A stretch of 10,849 nt of DNA from Bacteroidales bacterium (lineage in GTDB: Bacteria > Bacteroidota > Bacteroidia > Bacteroidales > WCHB1-69). The notes below the pieces were generated by a model, which made no database searches, was not told the origin of the DNA, and was given only the letters and a program-made list of their open reading frames with translations. The position numbers were made by a program, and so were the translations under genes. Below are positions 1-7,008 of this stretch, piece after piece. Every line of letters starts with the position of its first letter. Positions within the stretch are counted from its first letter, which is position 1. The stretch is from positions 1 to 10,849 of the forward strand of contig JAIROC010000437.1 of the NCBI GenBank assembly GCA_031257735.1, in the 5' to 3' direction.

Positions 1-479
1 CCAAGCTTTATAAACTATTAGACGAACTTTCAATACAATATCAATACATAGAACATCCTGCGGCTCCTACAATTAAAATCGCAAAACAATATTGGAAAAA
101 ATATGACGCCAAACACTGTAAAAACCTTTTCTTTAGAAATCACAAAGGAAATCAACATTTTCTTGTTCTGTTAGACTGTGACCAAAATATGGATATTCAC
201 AGTATCGAACATTTACTCAAACAGGGAAAACTTTCTTTTGCTTCCGAACAGCGACTAATGAATTATCTGGGATTGACCCCTGGTTCGGTTACTCCCTTCG
301 GACTGATAAACGATAAAGAACATCATGTACGTGTTTTCATGGATGCTACTCTACAACAGTCCGATAAATTAAGTTTTCATCCCTGTATCAATACTGCCTC
401 TCTGATAATCAAAAGAACAGATCTGATACGCTTTTTGGATTACTGCCATAATCCATACGAATGGATTACATTATATTAA
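1..479 (+). CDS. prolyl-tRNA editing protein, ProXp-ala/YbaK-like (5' truncated by window edge)
   Basis: Predicted cytosolic trans-editing hydrolase that removes wrongly attached alanine (or a related small amino acid) from tRNA-Pro, backing up prolyl-tRNA synthetase. The frame is open from base 3 and gives 158 residues before TAA; the real start lies upstream, probably only a few codons away because the visible N-terminus (KLYKLLDELSIQY) already resembles the usual first helix of the family. Diagnostic segments are CKNLFFRNHKG, whose lysine matches the conserved functional lysine of the family, followed by HFLVLLD, SFASEQRLMNYLGLTPGSV, TPFGLIND and a C-terminal FHPCINTASL segment. An internal ATG at 189 would drop the lysine motif, so it is not the start. 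The M16 protease gene follows after 18 bp in the same direction, so the two may be co-transcribed. Family identity is fairly secure; substrate specificity is inferred. Confidence 0.88.
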   Translation, partial: KLYKLLDELSIQYQYIEHPAAPTIKIAKQYWKKYDAKHCKNLFFRNHKGNQHFLVLLDCDQNMDIHSIEHLLKQGKLSFASEQRLMNYLGLTPGSVTPFGLINDKEHHVRVFMDATLQQSDKLSFHPCINTASLIIKRTDLIRFLDYCHNPYEWITLY

Positions 480-497
480 TACATAAACAGCCAAACT

Positions 498-1724
498 TTG
501 ACCTACAATTATAAAATACTTCATAACGGCATCCGTATTATTCACAAGCAAATAGCATCCGCAATATCTCATGCGGGAATCATCGTCAATACAGGTACTA
601 GAGATGAATATCCTGATGAAGCTGGTATTGCTCACTTTATCGAACATGTGATTTTTAAAGGAACTCATAAACGAAACACCTATCAGGTATTGTCTTATCT
701 GGAGAACGTTGGCGGTGATATTAACGCTTATACAACTAAAGAAGAAACCTTTTTCTATACTTCTGCTTTAAACGAATATTTTCCCCGTTGTATGGAATTA
801 CTCGCTGATATCCTTTTTAATTCCACCTTCAATACCAAAGATATTGAAAAAGAAAAAGAAGTCGTCAAGGAAGAAATTAAATCCTGTAAAGATACCCCCT
901 CCGAACTGATATTCGATGAATTTGAAAACCTTATCTTTCACAATCACCCCTTGGGTACAAATATCTTGGGAACGCCGCAGAGTATCAAAAAAATAAACAA
1001 AAGAAAAATAGAACTCTTTATCGACAGAACCTACAATACTAATCAAATGGTTATCGCCGTAGTAGGGAATATTAAATTTGATTATTGTGTGCGTATCATT
1101 GAGAAATATTTTTTTGACATTGCCCCCAATGAGCGTTCCTTTCAACGTCTACCTTTCCCCCAAAACAGCGTGGTTAGACACGAAAAAATAAAAATGTATA
1201 CTAATCAAGCTCACGCTGTTATCGGAAAAGCTCTTCCTAATTACAATGAACGGAAAAATCAAATCGCAACACTCTTAAACAATATTTTTGGCGGACAAGG
1301 ACTAAATTCCAGACTAAACTTAGCCATCAGAGAAAAAAACGGATACGTTTATAACATCGAATCTACTTATTCTGCCTTGAGCGATACAGGATTATTAGCC
1401 ATATACATAGGCGCTGACCCCAGAAATATGGAGCGTTGTTTTGATTTAGTATTTAAAGAAATGAAAAAACTTAGAGAACATAAACTCGGTACACTTCAAC
1501 TTCATCGTGCTCATCTTCAATTCATCGGACAGATTTCTATCTCTTACGAAGCCAATTTGACCGAAATGTTGTCTATCGGTAAAAATCATCTTATTTTTCC
1601 CGAAGTGGAAGATATTATCTCTCTCATCCAAAAGATACGAACAATAACCAATACCGAACTGTTAGACATGGCTAATGAAATGCTAATCGAAGAGAATATG
1701 AGTAGTTTAACTATCTCCAAATAA
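498..1724 (+). CDS. M16 family zinc metallopeptidase (processing-peptidase-like)
   Basis: Predicted zinc-dependent peptidase of the pitrilysin/mitochondrial-processing-peptidase family, 408 residues, the normal length of bacterial single-unit M16B enzymes. The inverted zinc motif HxxEH is H46-F-I-E49-H50, with the third ligand most likely E126 in VVKEEI. The C-terminal half-domain carries the family's glycine-rich signature and the substrate-binding R/Y stretch (GGQGLNSRLNLAIREKNGYVY, about residues 265-286). There is no signal peptide, so a cytosolic location is likely. The only sensible start is TTG at 498: the frame upstream runs to the stop of the preceding gene without any ATG or GTG, and the N-terminus (YKILHNGIRIIHK) begins where family members usually begin. 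No Shine-Dalgarno sequence is seen, only an A-rich leader. It is probably co-transcribed with the upstream tRNA-editing gene. The physiological substrate is unknown. Confidence 0.93.
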   Translation: MTYNYKILHNGIRIIHKQIASAISHAGIIVNTGTRDEYPDEAGIAHFIEHVIFKGTHKRNTYQVLSYLENVGGDINAYTTKEETFFYTSALNEYFPRCMELLADILFNSTFNTKDIEKEKEVVKEEIKSCKDTPSELIFDEFENLIFHNHPLGTNILGTPQSIKKINKRKIELFIDRTYNTNQMVIAVVGNIKFDYCVRIIEKYFFDIAPNERSFQRLPFPQNSVVRHEKIKMYTNQAHAVIGKALPNYNERKNQIATLLNNIFGGQGLNSRLNLAIREKNGYVYNIESTYSALSDTGLLAIYIGADPRNMERCFDLVFKEMKKLREHKLGTLQLHRAHLQFIGQISISYEANLTEMLSIGKNHLIFPEVEDIISLIQKIRTITNTELLDMANEMLIEENMSSLTISK

Positions 1725-1728
1725 AGGC

Positions 1729-1835
1729 GTGAAAGAACGAAAGTATCAAAGAACAAAAGAAATGATAGCGTTGTGGCTTAGTAATGACGGAATTATGAGT
1801 TGCCGTTATCCCTTTTTTTCACTTCGTCCTTTTAC
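1729..1835. repeat. imperfect inverted repeat downstream of the M16 gene, possible terminator
   Basis: GTGAAAGAACG at 1729-1739 can pair with CGTCCTTTTAC at 1825-1835 (one mismatch and one G-T pair over 11 positions). The spacer is purine-rich on the left and pyrimidine-rich on the right, and T-rich sequence follows. It starts 5 bp after the M16 stop codon, so it could form a weak terminator hairpin, but the loop is long and skewed composition alone could produce it. No gene is seen in the 222-bp gap. Confidence 0.3.
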
Positions 1836-1851
1836 TCTTTTGTACTTTTTA

Positions 1852-1880
1852 TTTGTTAATCTTTTTTTGTGTACTTTTGC
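1852..1880 (+). promoter_or_regulatory. Bacteroidetes-type promoter for the LRR protein gene
   Basis: TACTTTTGC at 1872-1880 fits the Bacteroidetes -7 element TAnnTTTG(C). TTTG at 1852-1855 could be the -33 box, although the 16-bp spacing is shorter than the usual 18-20 bp. It would give a leader of roughly 60 nt before the ATG at 1947 and explains separate transcription of the surface-protein gene. Confidence 0.6.
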
Positions 1881-1946
1881 AGCTTAATAAAAAAATGAAG
1901 TTAAAGCCTATAAAACCGTGATAACAAGCCTAAAACCAAATTTCTA

Positions 1947-3593
1947 ATGAAAAAGTTATTTTTATTTCTAACACAAATTTCCATCTTTTGTGCCACTAAT
2001 AAGACCATCGCACAAGATTTCTCTGCTAATAATAATGAGGGCATAAAAATCTATTATGACATTATATCTTCGACGTCGCCACTGACAGTGAAAGTTATTT
2101 ATCACACTTACAGTGGCTCTATTGTAATTCCTTCTGCAGTAACCTACAATAACAATATCTATTCAGTAACTACAATCGGGAATAAGGCTTTTTATAATTG
2201 TAACAGTCTGACGGCTATAAACATTCCCCATTCGGTAACTACGATTGAAAATGGCGCTTTCGTCTATTGCAATAACTTAACAAGGATAGATGTCGATACA
2301 AATAACCCCAATTACAGTTCTGTTGATGGGGTACTTTTTAATAAGCAGAAAAATACACTGATACAATACCCAAGTGGCAAAACAGGAAGCTACTCTATCC
2401 CTTACTCCGTAGCGGTTATTGAAAATTATGCTTTTTTCAGCTGTACAGGCTTAACTGACATCATTATTCCTAACTCGGTAACGGCTATCGGAGAAGTCGC
2501 TTTTGCTTCTTGTAGCGGTTTGACATCTGTAACTGTCCCTAATTCAGTAACAATGATTACTGATTGGGCTTTTTCTGCTTGCAGTAGTTTAACTTCGGTA
2601 ACCATTCCCAATTCGGTAATAGGCATTGGTAATCATGCTTTTTCTTCCTGTCGGAGCTTAACGGCTATAGACATTCCCAATTCAGTAACTACGATTGGAC
2701 ATGCTGCTTTTTACAATTGTAGTGGATTAAAGAACATAACAATTCCAAATTCTGTTACTGTGATTGAAAATAATGTTTTTGGAAATTGTAACGGCTTGAT
2801 TTCGATAACAATTCCTAATTCCGTAACGACGATTGGAAAACAGGCTTTTTACAATTGTAGCGCTCTAACTGCTACATTAACAATTCCCTATTCGGTAACA
2901 ACTATCGGAGATCATGCTTTTTCTGGTTGCAGCAGTTTGACGGCTATTTCGGTGGATGAGAACAACACTGTATACGCTTCTGATGATGGTGTATTGTTCG
3001 ACAAAAAACAAACAGTACTAATACGTTATCCTGCTGGAAAGACAGGAAGTTATACTGTTCCGAACTCGGTAACAACCATTAAGGATTATGCTTTTTCTGC
3101 TTGCAGAGGTTTGACGGCTGTCATTATTCCATACGCGATTATGGCTATTGGAGATTATGCTTTTTCTAATTGTAAAAGATTAACTGCCATTACAATCAAT
3201 GCCGCCGTTCCTCCACGAACAGAAAATAATACCTTCTACAAAATGTCAAAAAATATTCCTATTTATGTTCCCTGCAACGCCTTAGTCAATTATAGAAAAT
3301 CGGATTGGTGGAGTGATTATTTCAATAATATAATTGAAAACTGTGGAGATGATGTCGGTGGAAAAATAGCCGTAAATATACTGACTTATTCTGGTAAACT
3401 GTTGATTGAGTGTCGCGATCCTATCAGCGATTATACTGTAAAAATTATAAATGCAAGCGATAAAGAAATAATGAAACTTGAAGCGACAAACAGTAAAACT
3501 ATTATAGATGTCAGCGCTTTCGCTAAAGGAGAATATAAAGTATCTGTTATTTATAATGAAAAAATAATTGCCTCAAAATATATTGTAAGATAA
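1947..3593 (+). CDS. BspA-like leucine-rich-repeat surface protein with T9SS-like C-terminal domain
   Basis: Predicted secreted or cell-surface protein of 548 residues. Residues 1-23 form a signal peptide (MKKLFLFLTQISIFCA core, probable cleavage after TIAQ); the cysteine lacks a lipobox. About twelve LRR_5/BspA units of some 23 residues follow (residues about 55-430) with the pattern AFxxCSxLTxITIPNSVTTIG. Two units are separated by an inserted beta-island around GVLF and YPxGKTGSY, which occurs twice (nt about 2290-2410 and 2950-3070). A cap resembling VPPRTENNTFY plus IPIYVPCNALVNYR follows, as in other BspA-like proteins. The last roughly 80 residues (KIAVNILTYSGKLLIE to KYIVR) resemble a type A type IX secretion sorting domain, but lack the usual YPNP opening. 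BspA-like proteins are known in adhesion to host matrix or other bacteria; this protein's ligand is unknown. It has its own promoter and no operon partner. Confidence 0.93.
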   Translation: MKKLFLFLTQISIFCATNKTIAQDFSANNNEGIKIYYDIISSTSPLTVKVIYHTYSGSIVIPSAVTYNNNIYSVTTIGNKAFYNCNSLTAINIPHSVTTIENGAFVYCNNLTRIDVDTNNPNYSSVDGVLFNKQKNTLIQYPSGKTGSYSIPYSVAVIENYAFFSCTGLTDIIIPNSVTAIGEVAFASCSGLTSVTVPNSVTMITDWAFSACSSLTSVTIPNSVIGIGNHAFSSCRSLTAIDIPNSVTTIGHAAFYNCSGLKNITIPNSVTVIENNVFGNCNGLISITIPNSVTTIGKQAFYNCSALTATLTIPYSVTTIGDHAFSGCSSLTAISVDENNTVYASDDGVLFDKKQTVLIRYPAGKTGSYTVPNSVTTIKDYAFSACRGLTAVIIPYAIMAIGDYAFSNCKRLTAITINAAVPPRTENNTFYKMSKNIPIYVPCNALVNYRKSDWWSDYFNNIIENCGDDVGGKIAVNILTYSGKLLIECRDPISDYTVKIINASDKEIMKLEATNSKTIIDVSAFAKGEYKVSVIYNEKIIASKYIVR

Positions 3594-3642
3594 AGAAGCA
3601 AAAAAGTAAACGATGAATGATGAATCATGAATTAAAAATGTG

Positions 3643-3856
3643 CGAAGAGGCGAAGTCTCGCAGGAATAATAGATTGATAGAAACAGATAAATACCTTCTT
3701 TTCCCATCCCGTTTGGGACGGAATGTAATCTGTAAGAGTAGCTTAGCTAATCATTTGGATAAAATTATTCAATGTCTGTTTAACGGCATGTCTGATAGTA
3801 GTCCAATAATAATATTTCTACGAATATACTGTTCCAAACGAGACTTCGCCTCTTCG
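3643..3856. repeat. 214-bp element with perfect 18-bp terminal inverted repeats (MITE-like)
   Basis: CGAAGAGGCGAAGTCTCG at 3643-3660 is the exact reverse complement of 3839-3856. Complementarity continues imperfectly inward for about 20 bp (3663-3683 against the bases just before 3834, with a one-base bulge). Inside is a second small hairpin, TCCC-GTTT-GGGA at 3707-3718, flanked by TTCC/GGAA. An 11-T run follows the right arm directly (3857-3867). The arrangement suggests a non-autonomous mobile palindrome; a terminator with a giant loop is the alternative. The 93-codon frame running through it (3617-3898) reads the repeats themselves and has no recognisable protein features, so the 3594-3951 gap holds no credible gene. 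Confidence 0.7.
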
Positions 3857-3891
3857 TTTTTTTTTTTCGAAAAAATTATTGAAAAAAATTG

Positions 3892-3922
3892 TTTGTAGAA
3901 TAAAAAAAAATTGTATATTTGC
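3892..3922 (+). promoter_or_regulatory. near-consensus Bacteroidetes promoter upstream of the tandem-repeat leader
   Basis: TTTG at 3892-3895 (-33) and TATATTTGC at 3914-3922 (-7) are separated by 18 bp, very close to the Bacteroidetes primary sigma-factor consensus. Transcription would start near 3928-3930, about 25 nt before the ATG at 3952, and would run through the 21-bp repeats into the gene at 4447. This is the best promoter in the window. Confidence 0.75.
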
Positions 3923-3951
3923 ACGCAGATAAAAAACAAATATTGGATTAG

Positions 3952-4398
3952 ATGAAATCAGAATTATATAGCATGAAATCAATAGGATACAACATATTTT
4001 TTCTTTGGCGCTCCACGTATGATTTGTGGAATTTGCCGATAATTCGGAAAATCTCTGCGAAATTTTTCGATGATGTTGCTATATTTCCATATATAGTAAC
4101 GAAAATTTCGTATCCTGTATCGAGAATTTTGTATACAACAACGAAACCTCCGTATACAGTAACAAAAGCTCCGTATACAGTAACGAAAACTCCGTATACA
4201 GTAACAAAAGCTCCGTATACAGTAACAAAAGCTCCGTATACAGTAACAAAGACTCCGTATACAGTAACAAAGACTCCGTATACAGTAACGAAAGCGCTGT
4301 ATACAGTAACGAAAGCGCTGTATACAGTAACGAAAGCGCTGTATACAGATACAACAATTATGTGTAATCACTTAAAAAATAGATATATATATGAATAA
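3952..4398 (+). CDS. candidate small ORF containing a heptapeptide repeat (uncertain whether translated)
   Basis: Open frame of 148 codons that starts about 25 nt after the predicted transcription start. The first 46 residues (MKSELYSMKSIGYNIFFLWR onwards) are hydrophobic and basic without a clear signal peptide. Residues 47-137 are thirteen 7-residue units, nine of them exactly YTVTK[A/T][P/L], giving a basic strand-like tail; 11 unrelated residues end the frame. A 21-bp unit without stop codons automatically keeps this frame open, and opposite-strand frames through the array are open too, so openness is weak evidence for coding. In favour of coding are the well-placed promoter and start codon and the silent AAA/AAG and ACA/ACG changes between units; against it are the P/L and A/T changes and the lack of any recognised family. 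The alternative is an untranslated leader or DNA/RNA regulatory array. Confidence 0.3.
   Translation: MKSELYSMKSIGYNIFFLWRSTYDLWNLPIIRKISAKFFDDVAIFPYIVTKISYPVSRILYTTTKPPYTVTKAPYTVTKTPYTVTKAPYTVTKAPYTVTKTPYTVTKTPYTVTKALYTVTKALYTVTKALYTDTTIMCNHLKNRYIYE
4090..4362. repeat. 21-bp tandem repeat array, 13 units (9 near-identical)
   Basis: Units begin at 4090 and every 21 bp to 4342. The two leftmost units and the last are degenerate, the third (4132) is intermediate, and the nine from 4153 to 4341 are nearly identical. Consensus: TATACAGTAAC followed by RAARRCKCYG. The core TATACAGTAAC is invariant in all nine, and variation is confined to the second half of the unit, with the last three units sharing GCGCTG. 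With those right-hand units the core forms the perfect 10-bp palindrome CTGTATACAG. There are no spacers, so this is not CRISPR. The 21-bp period equals two turns of B-DNA, placing every core on the same helical face. Confidence 0.97.
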
Positions 4399-4446
4399 AG
4401 AACGTATTATAAAAGGGAATAAAATAACAAATAAATATTATATATT

Positions 4447-5112
4447 ATGAGTAAAAACTATATTCCGCGTCCAGATGGCGCATTTTTGAATTGGGTAACT
4501 GATTTTCTAACAAATTTGAGAGTAATAGCAGATCAGATTAATTTTCCTCGCGAGGTACTTGATAACTTAGATGTTGTACTGCAGAAATATACGGATGCCT
4601 ATAAAGTATCTCAAAATCCTGCTACAAGAACGAAGGTAAGCATTCAGGCAAAAACAGATGCACGTAAGATATTAGAAAAGGATATTCGACAAATAGTGGG
4701 AGAATATTTAGTAAAAAATCACTTGATGACAAACACTAATAGAGAAATGTTAGGATTACCAATACCTAAAACAACTCGTACTCCTGTTGCTGTAGCAGCA
4801 GAATATCCCTCTATGGAAACAGATACCAGTGTTTCAAAACAAGTGAGTATATATTTCTTTCCTTTGGGAGGAAAAAGATTCGACGCAAAATTAGACGGAC
4901 AAAATGCCGTTGAAACGGTTTGGGCTATCAGTGATACCCCCATTGTTGATACGGAAAATTTAACAAATTCTGCAATAGATACACGTAGCCCGTTTACAAT
5001 TACATTTCAAGGGCATGAACGTGGTAAGATGGTTTATTTTGCTTTACGATGGTTGAATACACGTGGAGAACCCGGACCATGGAGCAACATCTTTAATGTA
5101 GTTATTCCTTAA
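4447..5112 (+). CDS. hypothetical protein, helical N-terminal and beta-rich (fibronectin III-like) C-terminal domain
   Basis: 221 residues, function unknown. Residues 1-105 look helical and polar, with an NPATRTKVSIQAKTDAR segment and a second helix ending at the NREMLGLPI turn. Residues 110-130 are a P/T/A-rich linker. Residues 131-221 are beta-rich and end in ERGKMVYFALRWLNTRGEPG then PWSNIFNVVIP, which resembles the last strands of an Fn3-like sandwich. I recall similar two-part proteins as recurrent in Bacteroidetes, but I cannot name the family or its role. There is no signal peptide or membrane segment. The gene is separated from the 21-bp repeat array by 84 bp with no second clear promoter, so it is probably expressed from the promoter at 3892 with a leader of about 500 nt. 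A hairpin follows directly, making it the last gene of its transcript. Confidence 0.85.
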   Translation: MSKNYIPRPDGAFLNWVTDFLTNLRVIADQINFPREVLDNLDVVLQKYTDAYKVSQNPATRTKVSIQAKTDARKILEKDIRQIVGEYLVKNHLMTNTNREMLGLPIPKTTRTPVAVAAEYPSMETDTSVSKQVSIYFFPLGGKRFDAKLDGQNAVETVWAISDTPIVDTENLTNSAIDTRSPFTITFQGHERGKMVYFALRWLNTRGEPGPWSNIFNVVIP

Positions 5113-5121
5113 TAAGAATTA

Positions 5122-5191
5122 TAGTGTATGGAGGGGGAAGGTGGTTTTCAGTCATCTCATATTTTTTTTCCTTCCCCTTTTCTGTACACTA
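5122..5191 (+). terminator. two-part hairpin after the hypothetical gene, probable terminator
   Basis: An outer stem TAGTGTA (5122-5128) with TACACTA (5185-5191) and an inner stem GGGGAAGG (5134-5141) with CCTTCCCC (5170-5177) are both perfect; the 28-base loop carries an 8-T run. The paired GC-rich tract stands out from its AT-rich surroundings, and the position 9 bp after the stop codon fits transcription termination. There is no strong T-run after the outer stem, so a processing or mRNA-stabilising structure is also possible. Confidence 0.55.
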
Positions 5192-5222
5192 AAAATTATT
5201 AATTGATAAAAAAGAATAGACT

Positions 5223-5921
5223 ATGGATGAAGTTTTAATTGTTCCTGATATTCACGGACGAGATTTTTGGAAACCTGCTTTGAAATATAAAGGAAAGATC
5301 ATTTTTTTAGGTGATTATACCGACCCGTATCCATGTGAAGAATTTGAGCAGGAAGATGCTTATCAAAGTTTATTACAAATTGTTGAGTTCAAACAGGAAA
5401 ATCCTGAAAGAGTTACTTTGCTGATTGGTAATCATGAAATGCACTATTATAACGAGTATTATGCCTGTTCACGATTTGACTTTCATTATTTTGATCGCTA
5501 TAACGCAATACTTATGGGTAAAGAAACCAGCGATCTGTTTCAAGTTTGCAAACAGATTGATAATTATCTGTTTATTCATGCGGGGATAATCAAAGGCTGG
5601 TATGATGTACATCTCAAAGAATTATCAAAATTAGGGAAGACGCTGGAAGAACAACTAAATAAATTCTTTTTTACCAACAGGAGAGCTTTTTTTGAAGTTT
5701 CCAGATCAAGAGGCGGATACCATTCTGCAGGAAGTCCCCTTTGGGCTGATTTATTGGAGCATTTTAACGAAACAGTACATTTCAATAATGAAATTATACA
5801 AATAATCGGTCATACTCGACTGACAGACAAAGACCCTGTTATTATGGATAATGTTTGGATGCTTGATAATCAGAAATTGTATCTGCTGAAAAATAATGAA
5901 CTTGAGAAATATATCGTATAA
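5223..5921 (+). CDS. calcineurin-like metallophosphoesterase
   Basis: Predicted cytosolic two-metal phosphoesterase of 232 residues. All canonical motifs are present in order: D9-x-H11-G12 (DIHGR), G30-D31-x-x-D34 (GDYTD), G69-N70-H71-E72 (GNHE), H119-A-G and G196-H197-T198-R199. This combination is that of PPP-type/bis(5'-nucleosyl)-tetraphosphatase (ApaH/PrpE-like) enzymes, and the short length leaves no room for extra domains. The actual substrate (phosphoprotein, Ap4A or another nucleotide) cannot be told from sequence. The start ATG at 5223 lies 4 residues before the first beta strand and is the natural one. The GAPDH gene follows after 27 bp, so a shared transcript is likely, though a functional link is not shown. 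No clear promoter was seen in 5192-5222. Confidence 0.9.
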   Translation: MDEVLIVPDIHGRDFWKPALKYKGKIIFLGDYTDPYPCEEFEQEDAYQSLLQIVEFKQENPERVTLLIGNHEMHYYNEYYACSRFDFHYFDRYNAILMGKETSDLFQVCKQIDNYLFIHAGIIKGWYDVHLKELSKLGKTLEEQLNKFFFTNRRAFFEVSRSRGGYHSAGSPLWADLLEHFNETVHFNNEIIQIIGHTRLTDKDPVIMDNVWMLDNQKLYLLKNNELEKYIV

Positions 5922-5948
5922 TAATACAACAATAAAATTAAAAACAAA

Positions 5949-6953
5949 ATGAGTAAAATAAAAGTAGGAATAAACGGATTTGGTCGAATAGGACGTTTGG
6001 TATTTAGAGCGGCAATGGAACGAGATGATATGGAAGTAGTAGCAATCAATGATTTATTGGATGCGGAATATATGGCATACATGTTGCGCTATGATACAGT
6101 TCACGGTAAATTTAATGGGGCTATAGAAGTAAAAGAAAATTACATGTTTGTAAATGGGAATAAAATTCGCGTTACAGCAGAAAAAGATCCTGTTCACCTG
6201 AAATGGGATGAAATTGGCGTAGAATATGTAGTGGAATGTACGGGACTGTTTTTAACAGAGGAACTTGCTGCGGCACATATCACCGCAGGCGCAAAACGTG
6301 TAGTGATGTCAGCGCCTTCAAAAGATGAAACACCGATGTTTGTCTTGGGTGTAAATAATAAGTCCTATAAGGGCGAGGCGATTGTATCCAACGCTTCCTG
6401 TACAACTAACTGTCTGGCGCCGTTGGTCAAGGTTATTCATGACAAATTTGGTCTTGTCGAAGGCTTGATGACCACCGTCCACGCAGCAACCGCCACGCAA
6501 AAAACAGTAGACGGTCCTTCTAAAAAGGATTGGCGCGGCGGCAGGTCTATTCTTGGCAATATTATTCCTTCATCTACGGGCGCGGCAAAGGCTGTAACAA
6601 AGGTCATTCCCGAATTAAAAGGAAAATTGACAGGAGTATCATTTCGCGTTCCGACGGTAAATGTTTCAGTGGTTGATTTGACCTGTCGTTTGGAGACGCC
6701 AACAAGTTATGAAGAAGTTTTATCGACTGTCAAACAGGCTGCTCAAAACGAATTGAAAGGTATTTTGGCTTATACGGAAGATGCAGTTGTTTCTACGGAT
6801 TTTATTCATGACGCACATTCATCTATTTTTGATGCAAAAGCAAGTATTATGCTCAACAATTGTTTTGGAAAATTAATCGCATGGTATGACAATGAATGGG
6901 GATATTCCAATCGTATTTTAGATTTGATAGCCTACATGAACACAGTTAAGTAG
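5949..6953 (+). CDS. gap: glyceraldehyde-3-phosphate dehydrogenase, type I
   Basis: Glycolytic enzyme that converts glyceraldehyde 3-phosphate, NAD+ and phosphate to 1,3-bisphosphoglycerate in the cytosol; normally a homotetramer. At 334 residues it has full family length. The Rossmann dinucleotide motif is G10-F-G-R-I-G-R16, and D35 in AINDL indicates NAD preference. The catalytic cysteine is C151 in SNASCTTNCLAP, and its base partner is H178 in TTVHAATATQ. The conserved substrate-binding segments GGRSILGNIIPSSTGAAKAV and RVPTVNVSVVDLT and the C-terminal WYDNEWGYSNR are all intact. It lies 27 bp after the metallophosphoesterase gene. No frameshift or unusual residue is seen, so a functional housekeeping enzyme is expected. 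Confidence 0.99.
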   Translation: MSKIKVGINGFGRIGRLVFRAAMERDDMEVVAINDLLDAEYMAYMLRYDTVHGKFNGAIEVKENYMFVNGNKIRVTAEKDPVHLKWDEIGVEYVVECTGLFLTEELAAAHITAGAKRVVMSAPSKDETPMFVLGVNNKSYKGEAIVSNASCTTNCLAPLVKVIHDKFGLVEGLMTTVHAATATQKTVDGPSKKDWRGGRSILGNIIPSSTGAAKAVTKVIPELKGKLTGVSFRVPTVNVSVVDLTCRLETPTSYEEVLSTVKQAAQNELKGILAYTEDAVVSTDFIHDAHSSIFDAKASIMLNNCFGKLIAWYDNEWGYSNRILDLIAYMNTVK

Positions 6954-6974
6954 AACTTTATACGGAAGTTTTTT
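6954..6974 (+). terminator. weak hairpin plus T-run after gap
   Basis: AACTT (6954-6958) pairs with AAGTT (6966-6970) around a 7-base loop and runs into TTTTTT (6969-6974), immediately after the gap stop codon. The stem is only 5 bp and AT-rich, so this is a weak candidate. Confidence 0.25.
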
Positions 6975-7008
6975 AAAATAGATATATGTATTATTAATAA
7001 GTTTTGTG

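Noticed and set aside
798..1145. 115-codon minus-strand ORF inside the M16 gene
   Set aside because: It is a shadow of a well-supported coding sequence, rich in F and D as expected from the complement of AAA/ATC-rich codons.
3617..3898. 93-codon ORF on the + strand
   Set aside because: It reads straight through both arms of the 18-bp inverted repeat and the T-run (hence a poly-F tail), and shows no domain or family features.
4090..4362. CRISPR array
   Set aside because: The units are contiguous with no unique spacers and a period of only 21 bp; no cas genes are nearby.
3979..4371. Minus-strand ORFs (130 and 92 codons) across the 21-bp array
   Set aside because: A stop-free repeat whose period is a multiple of three keeps several frames open; no minus-strand promoter or conserved start region is seen.
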